NCBI RefSeq assembly: GCF_024753205.1
Contig: NZ_JANUGZ010000002.1
Span: 620,001 to 684,000 of the forward strand
DNA: 64,000 nt
Origin: Massilia aurea
GTDB lineage: Bacteria; Pseudomonadota; Gammaproteobacteria; Burkholderiales; Burkholderiaceae_D
Reading direction: 5' to 3'
Part shown: in pieces, positions 28,101-36,643 of the stretch
Position numbering within the stretch: the first letter of the stretch is position 1
How the letters are laid out: every line of letters starts with the position of its first letter
Position numbers and translations under genes: made by a program
Notes under the pieces: model-generated
The model's database searches: none
The model's input: only the letters and a program-made list of their open reading frames with translations
Told to the model about the DNA's origin: nothing

Positions 28101-31100
28101 GGCCATGACGGAGCGCCCGAAGTAATAAATGACCTTGGTGCCGTCCGTATTCCGGATGCGCTGCTGGGTGCCATAGGCGCCATACTCGCCGCTGCCTGCG
28201 ACAAAGAAAGCCGAATCATTGGCATGGGTGCGGATCACGGCGCGCGTGATCATATGACCATCCGGCGTGACAAAGGCCGTTTCTTCCAGAATGTCGTTGG
28301 GGTTGACGAAATACAGCTCGTGCGGGTTGTAGTTGGATGATTTCGGATCGTAATAATCGTGGTTTCTGCCGTTCTCGCGCCAGGAAGGCACCCGCATGTT
28401 GACGGTTTCGTCCACCGTCGTCACCTGCTCGATCCGTACATTGTCGCGCACGTTCGTGAGCGTGCCGGCATTGAGCGCCAGGTCGCCGGCCGCCTCAATG
28501 GTCGACGAGTGATTGTTGACCAGGCCGGTCGAGCCGCCCCCCACGCCGCCGATGGCCATGTTGCCGGCGCTGTAGAGCGTGGCGCCATCCGTATTGTTCA
28601 GCGTGCCGTCCACGCCCAGGTGCAACGACTCGGTGGCGCCGATCAGTGCGGCGCTGCCGGTGTTGTCCAGGTTGCCGGTCGACAGCGTTACCGCGCCGCC
28701 GGCCACCACGCCGCTGTTGCGTACCGACGCCGCCGCGATCTCGAGCGTGCCAGCGCCCTGGATCTCGCCGGCATTGGTCACGTCGTCGGTGGCGCGCAGC
28801 GACAGCGCCTGCGCTTCGATCACGGCGCCGGCGCCGTTGCTGATCTGCCGGCCCGACAGCGTCAGCTTGCCCGCTGCCTGGAATGCGGCGTTGTTGGTGA
28901 TGGTGCCCGTCACGGCCAGGCTCAGGTCGCGGTTCGAGCCGATCTGCCCGGCCTGGCCATGCACATAATCGCCGTCCATCGACAGCGCCAGGTCGCGCCC
29001 GGCAAACAGCTGGCCCAAGCCGCTCAGGGCACGGGTGCTCACGTGCAGGTCGCGGTCCGTGGCGATGCGCGCGCCGCCGTTGCTCAGCTGCCCGGTGATC
29101 AAGGTGAGGCTGGCGCCGGAACCATCGCCGGTGCCCAGGCGTCCGCCGCTGTTGTCCACCTGCGCTGCCCGGATCAGGACGTCGCCGCCCGCCATGACCT
29201 GGCCGCTGTTGACAAACACGGCGCCGGCCTGGTCGAAGGTCAGCGCGCCGCTGCTGTTGACGTTGCCCCGGTTGGCCCACTGACGGTTGATTGCCAGCGT
29301 CATGTTGCCGCCGGAAGCGATATGGCCAGCGGCGCCGTTTTGCAGCGTTTGCCCGCCCAGCAGCAAGTTGCCCATGGCGGCGATCGTGCCGTTGTTCGAG
29401 ATGTCGCCCTGACTGGCCAGGCGGGTCTCGCCCCGGCCAAGATTGGCGATGCGGCCGCTGCCGTTGTCGATGGTCCCGGCATCGATACTCAGGGCGGCGT
29501 CCGCGCCGATCGCTTCGATGACGCCGCCATCGTTGCTCAGTGCGCCCGCCGCATTCAGCACCAGGCCGCTGCCGGCCTGCAGTGTGCCGCCACGGTTGTC
29601 GAGCGCGCCGTTGATGCCCAAGCTGGCGCGGCCGTCGGCCAGGATCGCCCCGTTGCGGTTGCTCAGCCAGGGGGCAGTGATGCTGATGTCGGCGCCCGAT
29701 CCCTTCACGGTCGAGATCCGTCCGCCGTCGTTGTTGAACGATGCGGCCACGAAGCTGGCGCGCCCGCCGGCATCGATCGTGCCGCTGTTGGCAAGGCTGG
29801 CCGCGGCCTGGTCGAAGGTCATGCTGCCGGCGCTGCTGATGGCGCCCGCGTTGGCCAGCTCGCGGCGCACGTCCAGCTGCAGCGCGCCGCCGGCGCCGAT
29901 CTGGCCGCCGGTCCCGTTGTGCAGGCTCTCGGCGGCGATGCGCAAGCTGCCGTTGCCGGCAATGGCGCCGCTGTTGACGATGCCTGACTGGCTGGCGATG
30001 GCGGTGTCGCCGCTGCCGCCGTTGACGATGCGTCCGCTGCTGTCGATCGAGGCGGCGCGCACCTCGAGTGCGCCACTGGCCGCTTCGACCACGCCGCTGC
30101 CGTTGACGAGTGCCTGGCCGGCGCCCAGCGCCAGGCCACGTCCGCCATGCAGGGTGCCGGCGTCGTTGTACACGGCGCCGCTGGCGCCAATGTCCAGGCG
30201 GCCGTCGGCAGCCACCTTGCCGCTAATATTGCGCAGGGCGCCAGTTGCCAGCGTGATCGCCGCGCCCGAGCCGGCTGCCGTGTACAGTTGGCCGCCGCCG
30301 TTGTCGATGCCGGCGGCGCGGATGTCGAGGGCGCCGCCGGCGCCGATGCGGCCGCTGTTGGCGAACGTGGCGCCGGCCTGATCGAAGCGCAGCGCGCCGC
30401 CGCTGCTGATGCTGCCACCGGCATTCTCCAGGCTCTGGCGGATCGCCAGTTCGAGTGCCGAACCGGCGACGATGACGCCGGCAGCGCCGTTGTACAGGGT
30501 CGCCGCGGCCAGGTCGAGCGCGCCGTTGCCGCCGATGGTGCCGGTATTGACGATGCCCGCGCCGCTGGTAATCGTGGTGCTGCCCGCGCCGCTGTTGACG
30601 ATGCGGCCCGAGTTGGCGATGGCGGCGGCGTCCAGCGCCAGCGTGCTGCCCGCGCCGGTCGCTTCCAGCGCGCCCGCCGTGTTCTCCAGCGCGCCGCCGG
30701 CGCTTACCTGCAAGCGGCCCGGTGTCTGCACCCGGCCGCCGCTGTTGTCGATGGCGCCGCCGGCGCTCAGGGTCGCGTTGCCGGCGGCGGCGATGGCGCC
30801 GCTCCGGTTGCTCAGGACGTGCATGCTGTCGAGCGCGATGTCGGCGCCGTTGGCGGTGGCGATCTGGCCGCTGTCGTTGACGATCGAAGCGGCGCGCAGC
30901 GTCACCTTGCCGCCAGCGGCCACCGTGCCACGGTTGGCGATGGCCGCCTGCTTCTGGTCCACCGTCAGTGCCCCTGCGCTGCTGATGCCACCGGCGTTGT
31001 CGAGCAGGCGGCCGGCCTGCAAGTCCATGGCCGCGCCAGCCGCGAGCGTGCCGGCGGCGCCATTGGCGAGGCTGTCGGCCTGCACCAGCAGCGCCCCGTT

Positions 31101-34100
31101 GCCGCCGACCATGCCTTGGTTGCTCAGGTGCGTGGCGGCCACGATGCGGGTGGCGCCGTTGCCCGCGTTCACCAGGCGGCCGCTGCCGTTATCGATGGCC
31201 TGCGCCGTGATGTCCAGCGTCGCCGCCGCGCCGCCCGCTTCGATGCCGCCCTCGTTGTTCGTCAGGCTGGCCGCGACCGCGATGGCAAGCGCATCGCCGG
31301 CGCGGATGGCGCCCTTGGTGTTGTCGAGCTTGCCGTTAGCGTCGATCCGCGCGCCGCCGGCAGCCACCAAGGCGCCGCCCGCGTTGACGATGTCGCCGCT
31401 GCGCAGCACCAGGTCGCCGCCACCGGCGGCGGTCGTGACGACCTGGCCGCCGCTGTTGTCGAAGCTGCCCGCGTCGAGCGTTACGTCGGTCCCGCCGACG
31501 ATCTGCCCGCTGTTGCGCACGCTCGCCGCTGCGGCGCGCAGCACCAGCGCGTCATGACTGCTGAGCGCGCCGGCATTGTCCATGGCGCTGCCGGCGTCGA
31601 TGCCCAGCCCACGCCCGGCCGCGATCGTGCCGCCCGCGCCGTTGTCGATGCGCCCGGCGGCGATGGTGACCTGGCCATTGCCGGCAAGCTGGCCCCGGTT
31701 TGTCAGCGTGCCCACCGCGATCGTGGTGTCGCCCGTGCCCACGTTCACCAGCCGTCCGCTGCCGTTGTCCAGCGCCTGCGCCCGCAGCGCCAGCGTGGCG
31801 GCCTGGTCCAGCGTTTCAATCAGGCCGGCGTCGTTGCGGATGCCCGCGCCCGCGTCCAGATCGAGCGAGCCGGCCGCCTGCAGCGTGCCGCCATCGTTGT
31901 CGATCCCGCCGGCGCTGGCGATGGCCGCTGCCGCATCGGACAGGATGATGCCCTTGCGGTTGCTGATATCGACAGCGTCGATGCGCAGCGCCGCGCCGGA
32001 CCCCTTGGCCGTGGCCAGCTGGCCGCCGTCGTTGTCGAATGCACCGCTGTCGAGCGTCAAGGCGCCGTTTGCGGTCACGACGCCGCTGTTGCGCACGCTG
32101 GCGTCGTGCGCGGCAATGGCAAGCGCGCCGCCACTGTTGACGGCGCCGGCGTTCCCGAACGTGGCGCCGATGGCCAGCCTCATGGCCGCGCCCGATGCCA
32201 GCGTGCCCCTGGCGTCATTGCGCAGCGTGGCGGTGGTGATGTCCAGGCCGCCATTGCCTGCGATCAGGCCGTTGCTGGCGATCGTGCCGGCAGTGATGGC
32301 GGTCGCGCCGCTGCCGACGTTGACGATGCGTCCGCTGCCGTTGGCGAGCGCCCCGGCCTGCAGCGCCAGTTGCGCCTGCGCGCCGGTCGCTTCGATCAGG
32401 CCGGCGTCGTTCTCCAGCGCGGCGCCGGCGTCGATGCCCACCGCCGTCACGCCTTGCAGCGCGCCCTTCGTGTTGTCGATGGCGCCGGTCACCTTGAGCA
32501 CCAGTGCGGCGTCGGCATGCAGGCTGCCGTCCCGGTTCGTGAGGCTGGCCGCCGTCACGTCCAGGCGCGCGCCCGAGCCGTCAGCGCTGGCGATCTTTCC
32601 ACCGTCGTTGTCCAGCACGCCGGTGCGGATCGTCGCATCGGCGCCGGCCACGAGCGTGCCGCGGTTGGTCAGCGCCGCCGATTCCAGCGCGAGCGTGGCG
32701 CGGCTGCTGATGGCGCCGGCATTGTCGATGCCGTCCTTGGCCGTGATGGTCAGCGCCGCACCGGATGCAATGCTGCCGCCAGCGCTGCTGCGCATCGTGT
32801 GCGCTGTCACCGCGAGCGCGCCATTGCCTGCGATCAGGCCGCTGCCATTGTCGAGCGTGCCATCCACATGCAGCGTGGTCGCGCCGCCGCCGGTGTTTAC
32901 GATGCGGCCGCGGTCGTTTTGCAAGGCGGCCGCATCCACCTGCAGCGTGCCGGCTGCGGCCAGCGTCTCGATCGCGCCGCCGCTGTTGTCCAGCGCGCCG
33001 CCCGCTTCCAGCCGCAGGTCTTCCCTGGCCTGGACCAGGCCGCCAGCGTTGTGGATGCCGTCTGTTGCTGCAAGCATCGCGTTGCGTTCGGCCATGATGG
33101 CGCCGCCATGGTTGACGATGCGCGCAGCGCTCAGCACCAGGTCGGCGTTTGCACCGCGCGCATTGGCGATATTGCCGTTGCTGTTATCGATTTCGCTCAC
33201 TGCCAGTACGATGTCGCGCCCGGCGACGACGGTGCCGCTGTTGCGCAGCGCGGCGCCAGCCTGCTCCATGCGCAGGCCGGTGGCGGCGCTGATGGCGCCG
33301 CTGTTATCCAGCCGTTGGCTCACTTGCAGCGCCAGCGCGCCACCAGCGCGCAGCTCGCCGCCGGTCTGCATCGTGCGCGCCGCCAGCGTCACGTCGCCAT
33401 TGCCGGCGATCAGGCCGGTGCTGGCAATGTGACCGTCAGCGCCGATCAGCGTGGCCCCGTTGCCGACATTGACGATCCGCCCCGCCGTGTTGTCGACCGA
33501 GCCGCTCTGCAGCCGCAGGGAGGCGTCTGCGCCGAGCGCTTCGATCACGCCTGCGGCATTGTCCAGGTGCGTACCGGCAGCCACGGCGAGCGCGCCGGCA
33601 GCCTGGATGAGGCCCTGTGCGTTGTCGATGTTCGCGCTGATGTCGAGCCCGGCCGCGGATCCGGCCATGATTCGTCCCGCGCGGTTGTCCAGGGTATTGG
33701 CCGACAGCGCCATGGCGCCGCCGTCCGTCGTGAGCATTGCGCCGCCTGCGTTGTTGATCCGGTCCAGGTGCAGATCCAGCGCGGCGCCCGCGATGATCAC
33801 GCCGCTGTTGTCCAGGACGGCGCCACGCGCGTCATGGGTCAGCGCCCCCGTGCTGCTGATGCGGCCGGTATTGACCACGCGGGTGTCGACATCGAGGCGT
33901 AGCGGGCCTTGCGCGGCAATGTCGCCCTGCACCCCGTTATCCAGCACGCGCGCGGCCAGCACCAAAGCGCCACCGGCGCCGATCGCGCCGCCATTGGCGA
34001 TGGTGCCGGCGGCTTGCACGATGGCATCGCCGGCGCTGACGATGCGGCCGCCATCGTTGCCGATATTGGCGCCTTCGACCACGATGCGTTTGCCGAGAAT

Positions 34101-36626
34101 GGCGCCCCGCGCGTTGCCGATGTCGCCAGCGGCGCGCAGCAGCAGGTCGGTCCCGGCCGCGATCGTGCCGCCGGCGTTGCGCACAGCCTGCGCCACCACG
34201 ATGCGCGCACCGGCATCGGCTTGCAGCGTGCCGGCGTCGTTGTCGAGGCGCCCGGCGTCGACTGCCAGTGCACCCTTGTCACCGCTGGCGGTGGCGATCG
34301 TGCCCTGGTTGGCCAGCAAACCACGGACGGACAAGCGCATGTCGGCAGCCGACACGATATGCCCGCCGCTTGTGTTCGCCAGCTGGCCGGCGGTGATGCC
34401 AAGGCCACCGTTACCCCCGATCAGGCCGCTGCTGCTGATGCTGCCGGCGTCGATGCTGGTGGCGCCGGCCCCGGCGTTGACGATCCGGCCGGCCGCGTTG
34501 TCGATCTGCGCCGCCCGGAGTGCGAACGTGGCGCGTCCACCCAGCGCTTCGAGCGTGCCCGCGCTGTTGCGCAACTGACCATCGACGCCGACGTCGAACC
34601 CGCCTTGTGCCTGGATCAGGCCGCGCGTGTTGTCGAGCACCCCGCCGGTTCGAATGCTGGCGGCGGCTCCGGCCACCAGCTTGCCGCCGGTGTTGTCGAG
34701 GTTAAAGGCAGACAGTGCCAGAGCTCCGCCCACACTGATGGCGCCGCCGCTGGCGTCCAGGTCGCCGGTGTCGATGCGTGCGTCGCCGCCCACACGCCAG
34801 CTGGCCTGCGCCGCACTCGTCGCACCGCTGCGCACATCCAGGTCGCCCGTCACGTTCAGTACGCCGCCTGCCCCGCTGATCTGCCCGGCCCGCAGCGCCA
34901 GCGAACTGGCGCTGTCGATGCTGCCCTTCTCTTGATGCAGCACGCCATCGACCGTGAATGTCGCGGGCGCCGCGCCGGTGTGGCGCAGCGCGCCGCCGCT
35001 GTTGTCCAGCGCACCGGTCTGCAACGTCAGGTTGGCCGCTTGCAGCAGGCCGCCGCTGTTGTCGAGCGTGCCGGCGACAATCTGCGCCGTCGTGCCGGCC
35101 AGCACCTTGCCGCCAACGTTGCCGAAGTGGTCAAGGGTAACGCTCAGTGCGCGCCGCACCTGCAGCTCGCCGCCGGCGTTGTCGAACACCGGCCCGGCCA
35201 CGCTCAGCTGCTCCAGGTGGGCTTCGCCGCCGCGATTGGCAAAGCTGGCGCTGGTGGCGTGCAGACCGCCGCTGGCGATGATCAGGCCGCCGTCATTGTC
35301 GAGCACCGTCGCCCTGATCAGGCCAGCAGGCTGAGCCGGTGCCGGCGTTGGGGCGGACACCGGCGCGGGCGCGGGCGCGGGTGTCGCGGCGACCGGCAGT
35401 GCCGGGACCGTGGTTCCGGCATCGGGGGCGGCGGCGCCATCCGGTGCGGGCGTGGCTGCCGGCGCAGGCGCCGCCTGCCCCAGCCGGCCATTGTTGTTCG
35501 ACATGTCCCGCGCCGCCAGGTCCAGCGCCATCGCGCCGGTCTGGGCGATGCGTCCGTCGCGGTTGACCAGACTGGTGGCCGTGAGCTCGATCCGGTCGGC
35601 CTCGATGCTGCCACGATTCTCGAGACGGCCGCTGCTGGTCACCACCAGCTCGCCGGCCGCAGCGCCGATCTCGCCCGCGTTGCGCACGCCGACCCCGGCC
35701 TCGGTGCCGACCAGCCAGATGTGATTGGCGTACATGCCGCCCAGCTGGGCCACGTCGATCGCGAATTCGGGCGCGCCGGCCCCTTCGGCCGGCGTCACGC
35801 CCGGCCTGGCGTTCGCCGTCTCGCCCAGCGAGATCCGGTTGACGCCGGTGACGACATCGAGCTGGCTGGCCCACAGGCCCGCGTTGACCTGCACCGAGCG
35901 CGCGATCAGTGCGGTGTAATCAGTCTCGCTGCCGTTCAGGCCAGCGCCTTCGATCGCGATCTGGCCGCGCGTCACATCAAAGCCGGTGAGCCGGCCATCG
36001 GTCAACAGCGGATTGCCGGTGGTGAGCGTGGCACGGCTGACGTTGATGAAGCCGCCGCCATCGACGACGATGCCGGCCGGGTTGGCGATGACGGTCTCGG
36101 CGCGCTGTCCCGCCACCTCGATGAAGCCCTTCAGCCGGCTCGGGTTGCTCGAATTGACTTCGTTCAGGATGACGCGTGCAGCACCGGTTTTCAACCATGG
36201 ATTGGCCTGGACCCAGCCGCCCAGCCGGGTCTGCACATCGGTGCGCGCATTGTTGAGGATCGCGCCGCTGTTGGGCACGTCGAACTGTGTGTACTTGTTG
36301 CGCGACACGCCGGCGGCGCTCGGCGTCTGGATGTTCACCTGGATCACGCCGTTGGCTGCATTCAACACCGTGGGCCGCTCCGTACCCGGTGCATTCGGAT
36401 CGGCCACGACCTGCGCCAGCGCGGCGCCGGACACCAAGATGCCGCCAAAAGCGCCCGCCACCAGCACGGCCAGTTGCCGCAAGCCGGGTGATCCCCGGCG
36501 CGTGCCGAAACCGGCCGGCGCGGCAGACTCGCCCGGTCCCTTGACGTGGCTGCGGGCGGTTTCCCCGACCGCCATCAGCATGCCACGGGCCTGGTTGAAG
36601 ACGAGACGGTAACGAAGCTTGTTCAT
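22122..36626 (-). CDS. cdiA: Contact-dependent inhibition exoprotein CdiA / filamentous hemagglutinin (TpsA)
   Basis: 4834 aa. The start is the ATG at 36626 because an extended signal peptide region follows at once (MNKLRYRLVFNQARG, then a hydrophobic core ending ALAQ near residue 75); the longer frame upstream is cdiB in another register. A TPS secretion domain follows, with QFDVPNSGAILNN and SSNPSRLKGFIEVAGQ (about 90-320). A Pro/Ala linker precedes a stalk of hundreds of LDNSGG-type hemagglutinin repeats (to about 2700), a Tyr/Asp-rich non-repeat domain with two Cys (about 2720-3030, possibly receptor-binding), a Gly/Ser/Ala linker (3050-3190), the GLFLQNQNPSSDYLFETRP block, a second FHA region, the NNRQLDRKE pretoxin motif (about 4474), GANS (about 4686) and a tip with IDGYKGTTMLDAK, a PD-(D/E)XK-type nuclease signature. 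It is exported by the adjacent CdiB; the tip would cleave nucleic acid in touched neighbours. Confidence 0.92.
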   Translation of the reverse strand: MNKLRYRLVFNQARGMLMAVGETARSHVKGPGESAAPAGFGTRRGSPGLRQLAVLVAGAFGGILVSGAALAQVVADPNAPGTERPTVLNAANGVIQVNIQTPSAAGVSRNKYTQFDVPNSGAILNNARTDVQTRLGGWVQANPWLKTGAARVILNEVNSSNPSRLKGFIEVAGQRAETVIANPAGIVVDGGGFINVSRATLTTGNPLLTDGRLTGFDVTRGQIAIEGAGLNGSETDYTALIARSVQVNAGLWASQLDVVTGVNRISLGETANARPGVTPAEGAGAPEFAIDVAQLGGMYANHIWLVGTEAGVGVRNAGEIGAAAGELVVTSSGRLENRGSIEADRIELTATSLVNRDGRIAQTGAMALDLAARDMSNNNGRLGQAAPAPAATPAPDGAAAPDAGTTVPALPVAATPAPAPAPVSAPTPAPAQPAGLIRATVLDNDGGLIIASGGLHATSASFANRGGEAHLEQLSVAGPVFDNAGGELQVRRALSVTLDHFGNVGGKVLAGTTAQIVAGTLDNSGGLLQAANLTLQTGALDNSGGALRHTGAAPATFTVDGVLHQEKGSIDSASSLALRAGQISGAGGVLNVTGDLDVRSGATSAAQASWRVGGDARIDTGDLDASGGAISVGGALALSAFNLDNTGGKLVAGAAASIRTGGVLDNTRGLIQAQGGFDVGVDGQLRNSAGTLEALGGRATFALRAAQIDNAAGRIVNAGAGATSIDAGSISSSGLIGGNGGLGITAGQLANTSGGHIVSAADMRLSVRGLLANQGTIATASGDKGALAVDAGRLDNDAGTLQADAGARIVVAQAVRNAGGTIAAGTDLLLRAAGDIGNARGAILGKRIVVEGANIGNDGGRIVSAGDAIVQAAGTIANGGAIGAGGALVLAARVLDNGVQGDIAAQGPLRLDVDTRVVNTGRISSTGALTHDARGAVLDNSGVIIAGAALDLHLDRINNAGGAMLTTDGGAMALSANTLDNRAGRIMAGSAAGLDISANIDNAQGLIQAAGALAVAAGTHLDNAAGVIEALGADASLRLQSGSVDNTAGRIVNVGNGATLIGADGHIASTGLIAGNGDVTLAARTMQTGGELRAGGALALQVSQRLDNSGAISAATGLRMEQAGAALRNSGTVVAGRDIVLAVSEIDNSNGNIANARGANADLVLSAARIVNHGGAIMAERNAMLAATDGIHNAGGLVQAREDLRLEAGGALDNSGGAIETLAAAGTLQVDAAALQNDRGRIVNTGGGATTLHVDGTLDNGSGLIAGNGALAVTAHTMRSSAGGSIASGAALTITAKDGIDNAGAISSRATLALESAALTNRGTLVAGADATIRTGVLDNDGGKIASADGSGARLDVTAASLTNRDGSLHADAALVLKVTGAIDNTKGALQGVTAVGIDAGAALENDAGLIEATGAQAQLALQAGALANGSGRIVNVGSGATAITAGTIASNGLIAGNGGLDITTATLRNDARGTLASGAAMRLAIGATFGNAGAVNSGGALAIAAHDASVRNSGVVTANGALTLDSGAFDNDGGQLATAKGSGAALRIDAVDISNRKGIILSDAAAAIASAGGIDNDGGTLQAAGSLDLDAGAGIRNDAGLIETLDQAATLALRAQALDNGSGRLVNVGTGDTTIAVGTLTNRGQLAGNGQVTIAAGRIDNGAGGTIAAGRGLGIDAGSAMDNAGALSSHDALVLRAAAASVRNSGQIVGGTDVTLDAGSFDNSGGQVVTTAAGGGDLVLRSGDIVNAGGALVAAGGARIDANGKLDNTKGAIRAGDALAIAVAASLTNNEGGIEAGGAAATLDITAQAIDNGSGRLVNAGNGATRIVAATHLSNQGMVGGNGALLVQADSLANGAAGTLAAGAAMDLQAGRLLDNAGGISSAGALTVDQKQAAIANRGTVAAGGKVTLRAASIVNDSGQIATANGADIALDSMHVLSNRSGAIAAAGNATLSAGGAIDNSGGRVQTPGRLQVSAGGALENTAGALEATGAGSTLALDAAAIANSGRIVNSGAGSTTITSGAGIVNTGTIGGNGALDLAAATLYNGAAGVIVAGSALELAIRQSLENAGGSISSGGALRFDQAGATFANSGRIGAGGALDIRAAGIDNGGGQLYTAAGSGAAITLATGALRNISGKVAADGRLDIGASGAVYNDAGTLHGGRGLALGAGQALVNGSGVVEAASGALEVRAASIDSSGRIVNGGSGDTAIASQSGIVNSGAIAGNGSLRIAAESLHNGTGGQIGAGGALQLDVRRELANAGAISSAGSMTFDQAAASLANSGTIDAGGRASFVAASFNNDGGRISTVKGSGADISITAPWLSNRNGAILADGRASLGINGALDNRGGTLQAGSGLVLNAAGALSNDGGVIEAIGADAALSIDAGTIDNGSGRIANLGRGETRLASQGDISNNGTIAAMGNLLLGGQTLQNGAAGHIASGGNMTLAINRQWANRGNVNSSGALTFDQAGAVFVNSGQVMAGGDVLIRAAQVDNSGGRLGTGDGSGASLTLITGQLSNGGARIATDRDLHVSTRALSGLGQLFAGRDLALSMDGDYVHGQAGQIGSNRDLSLAVTGTITNNAAFQAAGKLTLSGRQISNGAGAVIEAQALSLRATDDVTNAGEIQGAGTLEIAAASVRNSGVVAGGAVTLSTGNLDNTGSAALIGATESLHLGVDGTLNNTDGATLYSAGNMAIGGVGGGSTGLVNNHSSTIEAAGDLALNAGTLTNVRDNVRIEQVTTVDETVNMRVPSWRENGRNHDYYDPKSSNYNPHELYFVNPNDILEETAFVTPDGHMITRAVIRTHANDSAFFVAGSGEYGAYGTQQRIRNTDGTKVIYYFGRSVMANPDQGGPQGNILDGREGMKKWAEQVTFSGAYGTCSTDCIRLVTQPGYDDPRNTIIRQTLRQLAPQHEKEELKRDAHHVAVENRVAAGAGAQSQILSGGNMTLAVRDVIDNQYGDIKARGQLWMTGTAAIVNTGATLYRTHTFDGYWYTYDNTKTYYKQDSISEVIGSARGVIEGAQGVFINGRSFTNVDVTAGTVGNIRDSVQVIGSGQSGAGSAGANAASGNGGGAVLGHVTGSGGGTGAVLAGAQSASNGSSLATAGRSSASGVQNQLAGGSATGASGVTNGAGASGNVSGSGAGNGLSVHGAAGASGVRNDGQTTVIAHAGADQIGAGDVRSLGGAAGQGATRVQGSAIGETRKVAPGGLFLQNQNPSSDYLFETRPQFAKQDQWTSSDFLLDQLARDPALTQKRLGDGFYEQRLVREQLAELTGSAPNKGLSDDTIYKNLLTSGVSAAHEFGLRPGVALSAEQVAHLTSDIVWLVSETVQLPDGRIETVLVPKVYVAHAGKAALTPGGALVTGDGVTISVTDSIANIGGVIDGGNGRTVLVAGQDIVNRGGAIAGGNVALQAGRDIRNESLVVKDSWATQQNSGSTTALSNTASIVTTGALNIDAGRDLTDLAGKLSAGSAVITAGNDIRFDTVKTGSTYDSLISGYTESNSSVTHQLSQVSTGGDLVMKAGGNLNLTGTQVAVGTGGKGNGVISAGGAINIAAVKNEANSSVMNDASSKAYDKQVHRNETIVGAGVAAAGDLTVRAGVGGSADLNVTGSTLAGGGNVALSSTNNVNIASTTENHLSDVATHRESSSTFKKSSATKADYSATTQAIGSSISGNNVSIAAKNDITVGASELAATDALALGAGRDLIVTTAAMTNTERHTLEEKKSGFSVSAGGIGYSKGQEQQTSGSESVTQVGSVLTGANVTTASGRDTVIQGSTVVADDDIAISVGRNLAIVSAQNSVSEDSASSSKQSGMIGSFFQPSIGTVKNKQDGTREAVTQSGSQLASLDGNVTLTAGNTYTQTASDVLTQTGDIVIGANNVLITAAQDTTMGTDHSSYSKTAIGGTVSAPLLEAVRTVASMAEAAKDTGNARLTALAAINAASAISEMPTSVEAVQKAGIRVSIGLSNTKSESTTNSASSTAVGSTIKAGGNVAIIATGAGQASNLTAIGSQITGGDSVTLAADNKVNLVAAESTASQHSTNKSSGSSIGVGFGIGGTSNGFTIDLAVNKARGNADGEDVTYTNTHVNGGQNVTVISGGDTTLKGGVITGKNVIADIGGDLNIESLQDRSTFESKQKSAGLNASLCLPPFCYGASTAGGNFAKSNVNGDFLSVQEQSGIKAGDGGFQVSVGGNTDLKGGVLGSSQAAIDEGKNLLLTGSLSASDLINKDEHSASGFSLSGSVSGMLGDQSGRPGNLTEAQKDAAQQAGKPTASGGIGSVSGSQGSVTQSGISGGVVVIADQDKQLATGKSAQAVLAGLDREVTSASSQSAGALAKDWDAQQLQKDVDAQVAITEKFSKIAPKEIADFSNKKAAELEAQGASPDEIAKWKEGGIYRTALHGVSGGLTGGLGGALGAGVVAGSAEALETLQKNVEMALLEQGVGLEAARAMAQSLAQATAIGVGAAVGGEAGAATGLATDTNNRQLDRKEITLLERLQKGKSPAGQQRLADAACALTRCSAGLMDGPVKDALQAQEKRGQQYTAEQSLLLKTGEFAYSPVHKAIDAFDRATRTATNGGSEAVFNIIGWAADGLADQLKSAGRGAVNLGYQVATHGPFGNAQTPPDLFDDSNGPRPGGATVSVIPVPMCVPPVCALVSVPVATPGTPGYVPSNALLSDSGGEGAGNSDTAPRADGANSSVDSYVSGLYKLETPTGKASGRFEVEQTGPYNYRVPAGNTTIDIDGYKGTTMLDAKFVEKPANSPYIENSNVPSFLRDKIRNEQQWEFERYKAAINDPTVPFNRLEVLTNEPRAVPYFQSLMDQFNTPGTVKVVPTQIPKKVPGSR
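22563..22575. other. Toxin-tip exchange junction (GCTATTTGCCCCA)
   Basis: The same 13 bases occur at 9794-9806, 16062-16074 and here, always encoding GANS just before the point where the toxin tips become unrelated. A degenerate copy sits at 8843-8854 in a tip remnant. In cassettes 2 and 3 the sequence upstream is also shared; in the main gene only the 13-mer itself is conserved at this point. Confidence 0.65.
23200..27029 (-). repeat. Long direct repeat, copy 1 (within expressed cdiA)
   Basis: Nearly identical to 16701-20531. It spans the codons from VAPGGLF to the TDTNNRQL motif. Downstream of NNRQL the pretoxin and entry regions differ from cassettes 2 and 3. It is the recombination partner that would let cassette tips replace the current tip. 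Confidence 0.85.
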
Positions 36627-36643
36627 GGTTGGCAGTCGGAGGG

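Noticed and set aside
28470..35300. Possible CRISPR or tandem-repeat array in the repetitive region
   Set aside because: The periodicity comes from the hemagglutinin repeat codons (LDNSGG). There are no identical spaced repeats.
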